From the NCBI GenBank assembly GCA_036005605.1, contig DASYQJ010000142.1:1-25460 (forward strand): a DNA stretch of 25,460 bases, read 5' to 3'. This document shows positions 22,768 through 25,460 of this stretch, piece after piece. The stretch comes from JALZAA01 sp036005605 (GTDB lineage: Bacteria; Actinomycetota; Acidimicrobiia; IMCC26256; JACDBD01). Positions within the stretch are counted from its first letter, which is position 1. Every line of letters begins with the position of its first letter. Below the pieces are notes generated by a model. The model was not told the DNA's origin. It ran no database searches and saw only the letters and a program-made list of their open reading frames with translations. The translations under genes and the position numbers were made by a program.

Positions 22768-23905
22768 CTACGGAGACTCGACGATCGGGAGGTTCAACAC
22801 CTCGGCCGAGTCCGGAGGGGCGGAAGCAGCGATCAACTGGCTGAGTGCCTCTGCAATCGTCCGATCGCGTTCGTCTGTTGCGTGTTGGTAGATCAACGCG
22901 GCTCGCGGTGAGGCGTGGCCCATGCGCGTCATGAGCTCCCTCGTGCTTGCGCCGGTTGCGGCCGCCAGCGTGTTCCCCGTGTGGCGCAGGTCGTGGAAGC
23001 GAAGCCCGTCGACGTCTGCGGCGCGCACAGCGCGCCTCCACGCGGTGTACAAGCTCGCTCGGCGCATCGGCTGGTCCGGGGTACCGCAGAACACGAGTCC
23101 GTCCGGCCCTGGAGCCGCCCACCGGGCCAGGTGGGCCTCGAGCTCGGGGATCAGCGCCAGCGGGATCGCGACCCGGCGCACGCCGGCGGCGGTCTTGGGT
23201 GGTCCGACGACGAGCGTGCCGTCCTTCAGCTCCTGCATCTGCCCCGTCACGTGCACGGTCGCGTGCAGGAGATCAAGGCGCCGACGGGTGAGCGCGCGGA
23301 GCTCGCCGAGGCGGAGTCCCGTGAACGTCGCGGTCAAGACCAACGCACGGTAGCGAGGCTCGATGGCGTCCGCGAGCGCGTAGACCTGCTCGATGGTGGC
23401 GATCGGTCGCTCCTTCGGGTGCTCGACTCCTGCGCCCTTGATTGCAACCGGGTTCTTCGGGATCAATTCGTCTTCGACCGCTGTGGCGAGGATGCTGCGG
23501 AGGAGCCGGTAACACTTCGCCGCCGTCGAGGCGCCCGGCCTCGGCTCGCGTACGAGGTACGGATCGCGGGCCGTCTCAGGTCGCGCAGCGCAATCGCGCC
23601 GAACGTCGGCAGGATGTGGCGGCGGAGCTGCGCTTCGTACAGCTCCCGGGTCCGCGGGCGGAGCTGCGGGCGCTCGTCGAGCCATCGCCGCGGGTACTCG
23701 ACGAGCGGGACCCTGCCCGCGTTGGGATCGATCCACGTGCCTCGCTCCAGGTCGGCGCGCGCGGTGGCCAGGACCGCTTCGGCCTCGCGCTTGGTGCGGA
23801 CGTCGTCGGAGCCAGGTGCTCGACGCCGGCTATGCGGTAGCGGGCCTGAAACCGGCCCGACGCGAGCTGGCGAACGCTGCCCCAGCTGTTGCGCCGGCGC
23901 GTCAT
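22768..23905 (-). pseudogene. Phage-type tyrosine integrase, broken by two frameshifts
   Basis: Three consecutive reading frames together give one normal integrase of about 380 residues. Frame 1 (from ATG 23905, GGGAGG 8 nt upstream) reads MTRRRNSWGSVRQLASGRFQ with the AP2-like N-terminus. Near 23808-23822 it passes to frame 2 (DVRTKREAEAVLATARADLE, then the SAM-like domain RTRELYEAQLRRHILPTFG). Near 23525-23555 it passes to frame 3 (STAAKCYRLLRSILATAVED and the catalytic domain). The catalytic set is intact: Arg in TGLRLGELRAL, Lys in PPKTAAGVRR, HDLRHT, GHAS and Tyr in IYQHA. Both shifts fit a single lost base. The gene starts about 130 bp from the tRNA-Gly 3' end. Assembly errors are the main alternative to true decay. 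Confidence 0.85.
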
Positions 23906-24032
23906 CTCGGCCACCTCCCGCGCACACCAAGTGCGCGGCAGCCCCGAAAACGAGTGGCACGGAAGTGGCACGGGACTGCATCCCGCCCGTGGGAGCGTCC
24001 CAACTTGGTCGATGACCCGCCGGAACGCGCAG

Positions 24033-24103
24033 AGCGGGTGACGGGAATCGAACCCGCGTTCTCAGCTTGGGAAGCTGATGTTCTGCCTCTGAACTACACC
24101 CGC
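24033..24103 (-). tRNA. tRNA-Gly (CCC)
   Basis: A 71-nt cloverleaf on the minus strand. The acceptor arms GCGGGTG (5') and CACCCGC (3') pair fully, with discriminator T. The anticodon arm is CAGCT/AGCTG around loop TTCCCAA, giving anticodon CCC. The T arm is CGCGGGTTCGATTCCCG. CCA is not encoded. Its 3' end faces the integrase, the usual attachment position for tRNA-targeting integrases. Confidence 0.95.
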
Positions 24104-24146
24104 GAGGAGCGACGAAGATACCAAGCGCCGCCGGTAGGCTCCGGCT

Positions 24147-24719
24147 GTGATCTTGTCCGACAAGACGATCCGCGAGGACCTCAAGGCGGGCCGCATCGCC
24201 ATCGAGCCGTTCGACGACGCCAACGTGCAACCGTCGTCGGTCGACATGCACGTCGATAGGTACTTCCGGGTGTTCCGGAACGACACGACGCCGTACATCG
24301 ACCCCAAGGAAGCGCAGGAGGACCTCACCGAGCTCGTCGAGGTCGCCGACGGGCGCTCGTTCATCCTCCATCCCGCCGAGTTCGCGCTGGCCTCGACGCT
24401 CGAGCGCGTGCGGCTCCCGGACGATCTCGCCGCCCGCCTCGACGGCAAGAGCTCCCTCGGGCGCCTCGGCCTACTCACGCACGCGACGGCCGGCTTCGTC
24501 GACGCAGGCTGGGACGGCCACCTGACCCTCGAGCTGTCGAACGTCGCGACGCTTCCGATCGCCATCTATCCCGGCATGAAGATCGGCCAGATCTCCTTCT
24601 TCCGCATGACGACCCCGGCCGACCATCCCTACGGGAGCGTCGCGACCGGATCGAAGTACCAGGGCCAGCGGGGCCCCACGCCGAGCCGCTACTACCTGAA
24701 CTTCCGCGACGGCGACTGA
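24147..24719 (+). CDS. dcd: dCTP deaminase, mycobacterial bifunctional (dUMP-forming) type
   Basis: A 190-residue Dcd starting at GTG 24147. Landmarks are MILSDKTIREDLKAGRI, VQPSSVDMHVDRYF, GKSSLGRLGLLTHATAGFVD, LELSNVATLPIAIYPGMKI and the C-terminal GSKYQGQRGPTPSRYYLNF. The LLTHATAGF(V/I)D and ELSN segments match the M. tuberculosis enzyme, which deaminates dCTP and also hydrolyses dUTP to dUMP, rather than the E. coli mono-functional form. That dual activity is therefore likely but inferred. It maintains dUMP supply for dTMP synthesis and keeps uracil out of DNA. Confidence 0.95.
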   Translation: MILSDKTIREDLKAGRIAIEPFDDANVQPSSVDMHVDRYFRVFRNDTTPYIDPKEAQEDLTELVEVADGRSFILHPAEFALASTLERVRLPDDLAARLDGKSSLGRLGLLTHATAGFVDAGWDGHLTLELSNVATLPIAIYPGMKIGQISFFRMTTPADHPYGSVATGSKYQGQRGPTPSRYYLNFRDGD

Positions 24720-24725
24720 CCGACC

Positions 24726-25460
24726 GTGAGCGACCTCCGGCTCGCCCGAGCGCTGTGGCGGGTCATGGAGCCCTATCACGCAGTCGTGTATTTCGCGCCC
24801 GACGTGAAGTCGGCGTTCGAGGACCTCGGGCTTCCCGGCTTCTGGAGGGGCTACTTCGCGTCGCGCGCGGCGCCGATGGGACCGGTTCCCGCCGAGGTCG
24901 TGATCGCGACCTTCTACAACTTCCATCCCGACATGGTCCGCTGGGCGATGTCGGAGACGTGGAGCCGCGCTGACCCGGCTGCCGTCACCGCCGCGCGCGT
25001 CCGCCTCGCCGATCGGACGCTGCGGGCCTGGCTCGGCGCGGAGGCGATCGCCTCACCCGACGTGGCGAAGGCTGCCAGCCTTGCGCGGCGCGCCGCCGAG
25101 GCCGCCAGCCCTCTGGGACGCCCGCTGTTCGCCGGGTACACCGCGCTCGAGTGGCCGGTGGAACCTCACCTCGTCCTGTGGCACGCGGCGACCCTCTTGC
25201 GCGAGCACCGCGGGGACGGGCACGTGAGCGCGCTGATCGGTGAGCAGGTCGACGGCTGCGAGGCGAACATTCTCACCGCCGCGTCCGGCGCGAGCACGAG
25301 CGAGCTGCAGCGAGGGAGCCGCCAGTGGCCGGACGACGAGTGGGACGCCGCGGTCGACCGCCTCCGCGGGCGCGGATGGGTCGATGACGACACCGCGCTG
25401 ACGCTCGCCGGCGCCTCCGTCAAGCGGCGGATCGAGGACCGTACGGACGACCTCGCGACG
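24726..25460 (+). CDS. SCO6745 family protein (5' part, runs off the window)
   Basis: An open frame of 245 codons from GTG 24726, uninterrupted to the window edge. It reads LARALWRVMEPYHAVVYFAP, then GLPGFWRGYFASRAAPMGPV, PAEVVIATFYNFHPDMVRWA, SLARRAAEAASPLGRPLFAG, WPVEPHLVLWHAATLLREHR and RGDGHVSALIGEQVDG. This is the pattern of the actinobacterial SCO6745 family, which is helical with a C-terminal winged-helix-like part and of unknown function. The start lies 6 bp after the dcd stop, so the two are probably co-transcribed. Few residues are expected to be missing at the C-terminus. Confidence 0.85.
   Translation, partial: MSDLRLARALWRVMEPYHAVVYFAPDVKSAFEDLGLPGFWRGYFASRAAPMGPVPAEVVIATFYNFHPDMVRWAMSETWSRADPAAVTAARVRLADRTLRAWLGAEAIASPDVAKAASLARRAAEAASPLGRPLFAGYTALEWPVEPHLVLWHAATLLREHRGDGHVSALIGEQVDGCEANILTAASGASTSELQRGSRQWPDDEWDAAVDRLRGRGWVDDDTALTLAGASVKRRIEDRTDDLAT

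Larger units (their letters stand above)
20597..24032. mobile_element. Putative tRNA-Gly-associated accessory segment (degenerate integrative element)
   Basis: Between tag and the 3' end of tRNA-Gly(CCC) lie genes of accessory character, with patches visibly less GC-rich than the flanks: DUF1059 and VOC, TetR, a short secreted peptide, and a frameshifted tyrosine integrase pointing away from the tRNA. An integrase next to a tRNA 3' end is the classic arrangement of an integrated element. I could not find a second copy of the tRNA 3' end on the left, so the left boundary is a guess based on where core genes stop. Confidence 0.4.

Noticed and set aside
24016..24123. Open frame reading VTGIEPAFSAWEADVLPLNYTRE across the tRNA
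   Set aside because: This is the familiar six-frame artefact of a tRNA-Gly gene; the cloverleaf explains the sequence.

Overview
The window is high-G+C DNA from an actinobacterium, probably an Acidimicrobiia-like or otherwise uncultured actinomycete lineage. This placement is an inference from gene content: DUF3499 and DUF5318 proteins, a PadR regulator coupled to inositol-phosphate synthase, NucS instead of MutS/MutL-type mismatch repair, a mycobacterial-style dCTP deaminase, a deazaflavin (F420)-type oxidoreductase and an SCO6745-family protein. The order ino1 - padR - DUF5318 - ... - rpsF - ssb - rpsR - rplI - dnaB follows the order I recall for Mycobacterium tuberculosis Rv0046c-Rv0058, a block near the replication origin.

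Layout. Positions 61-1564 (minus) hold an NfeD/SPFH membrane pair. DUF3499 (minus) diverges from the CCA-adding enzyme (plus), which converges on a methyltransferase (minus). ino1 and padR form a 4-bp-overlapping minus-strand operon behind a palindromic candidate operator. Positions 6172-9227 hold small or metabolic genes: DUF5318, a GYD protein, a zinc-ribbon protein, panB, a DUF192 protein and a TMEM175-like channel. Positions 9437-14179 hold the replication/ribosome block rpsF-ssb-rpsR-rplI-dnaB. A foldable RNA leader precedes rpsF, and dnaB is interrupted by a 417-residue intein. Positions 14250-20596 hold an ECHDC3-like crotonase, nucS, membrane proteins including a large membrane-embedded spermidine-synthase-like protein, gluconokinase, an F420-type oxidoreductase and Tag DNA glycosylase.

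Positions about 20597-24032 look like an accessory insertion ending at the 3' end of a tRNA-Gly(CCC) gene. It holds DUF1059 and VOC genes divergent from a TetR regulator, an orphan 61-residue secreted peptide flanked by an exact 25-bp repeat, and a tyrosine integrase carrying two frameshifts. Beyond the tRNA lie dcd and the start of an SCO6745-family gene that runs off the window.

The observations most worth a second look are: the DnaB intein, whose two LAGLIDADG aspartates are both asparagine while the splicing residues are intact; the peptide cassette between identical stem-loop repeats; the twice-frameshifted integrase beside tRNA-Gly; the three-stem leader upstream of rpsF; and two palindromic operators in front of padR and tetR. 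I saw no CRISPR array, rRNA gene or intact insertion sequence.
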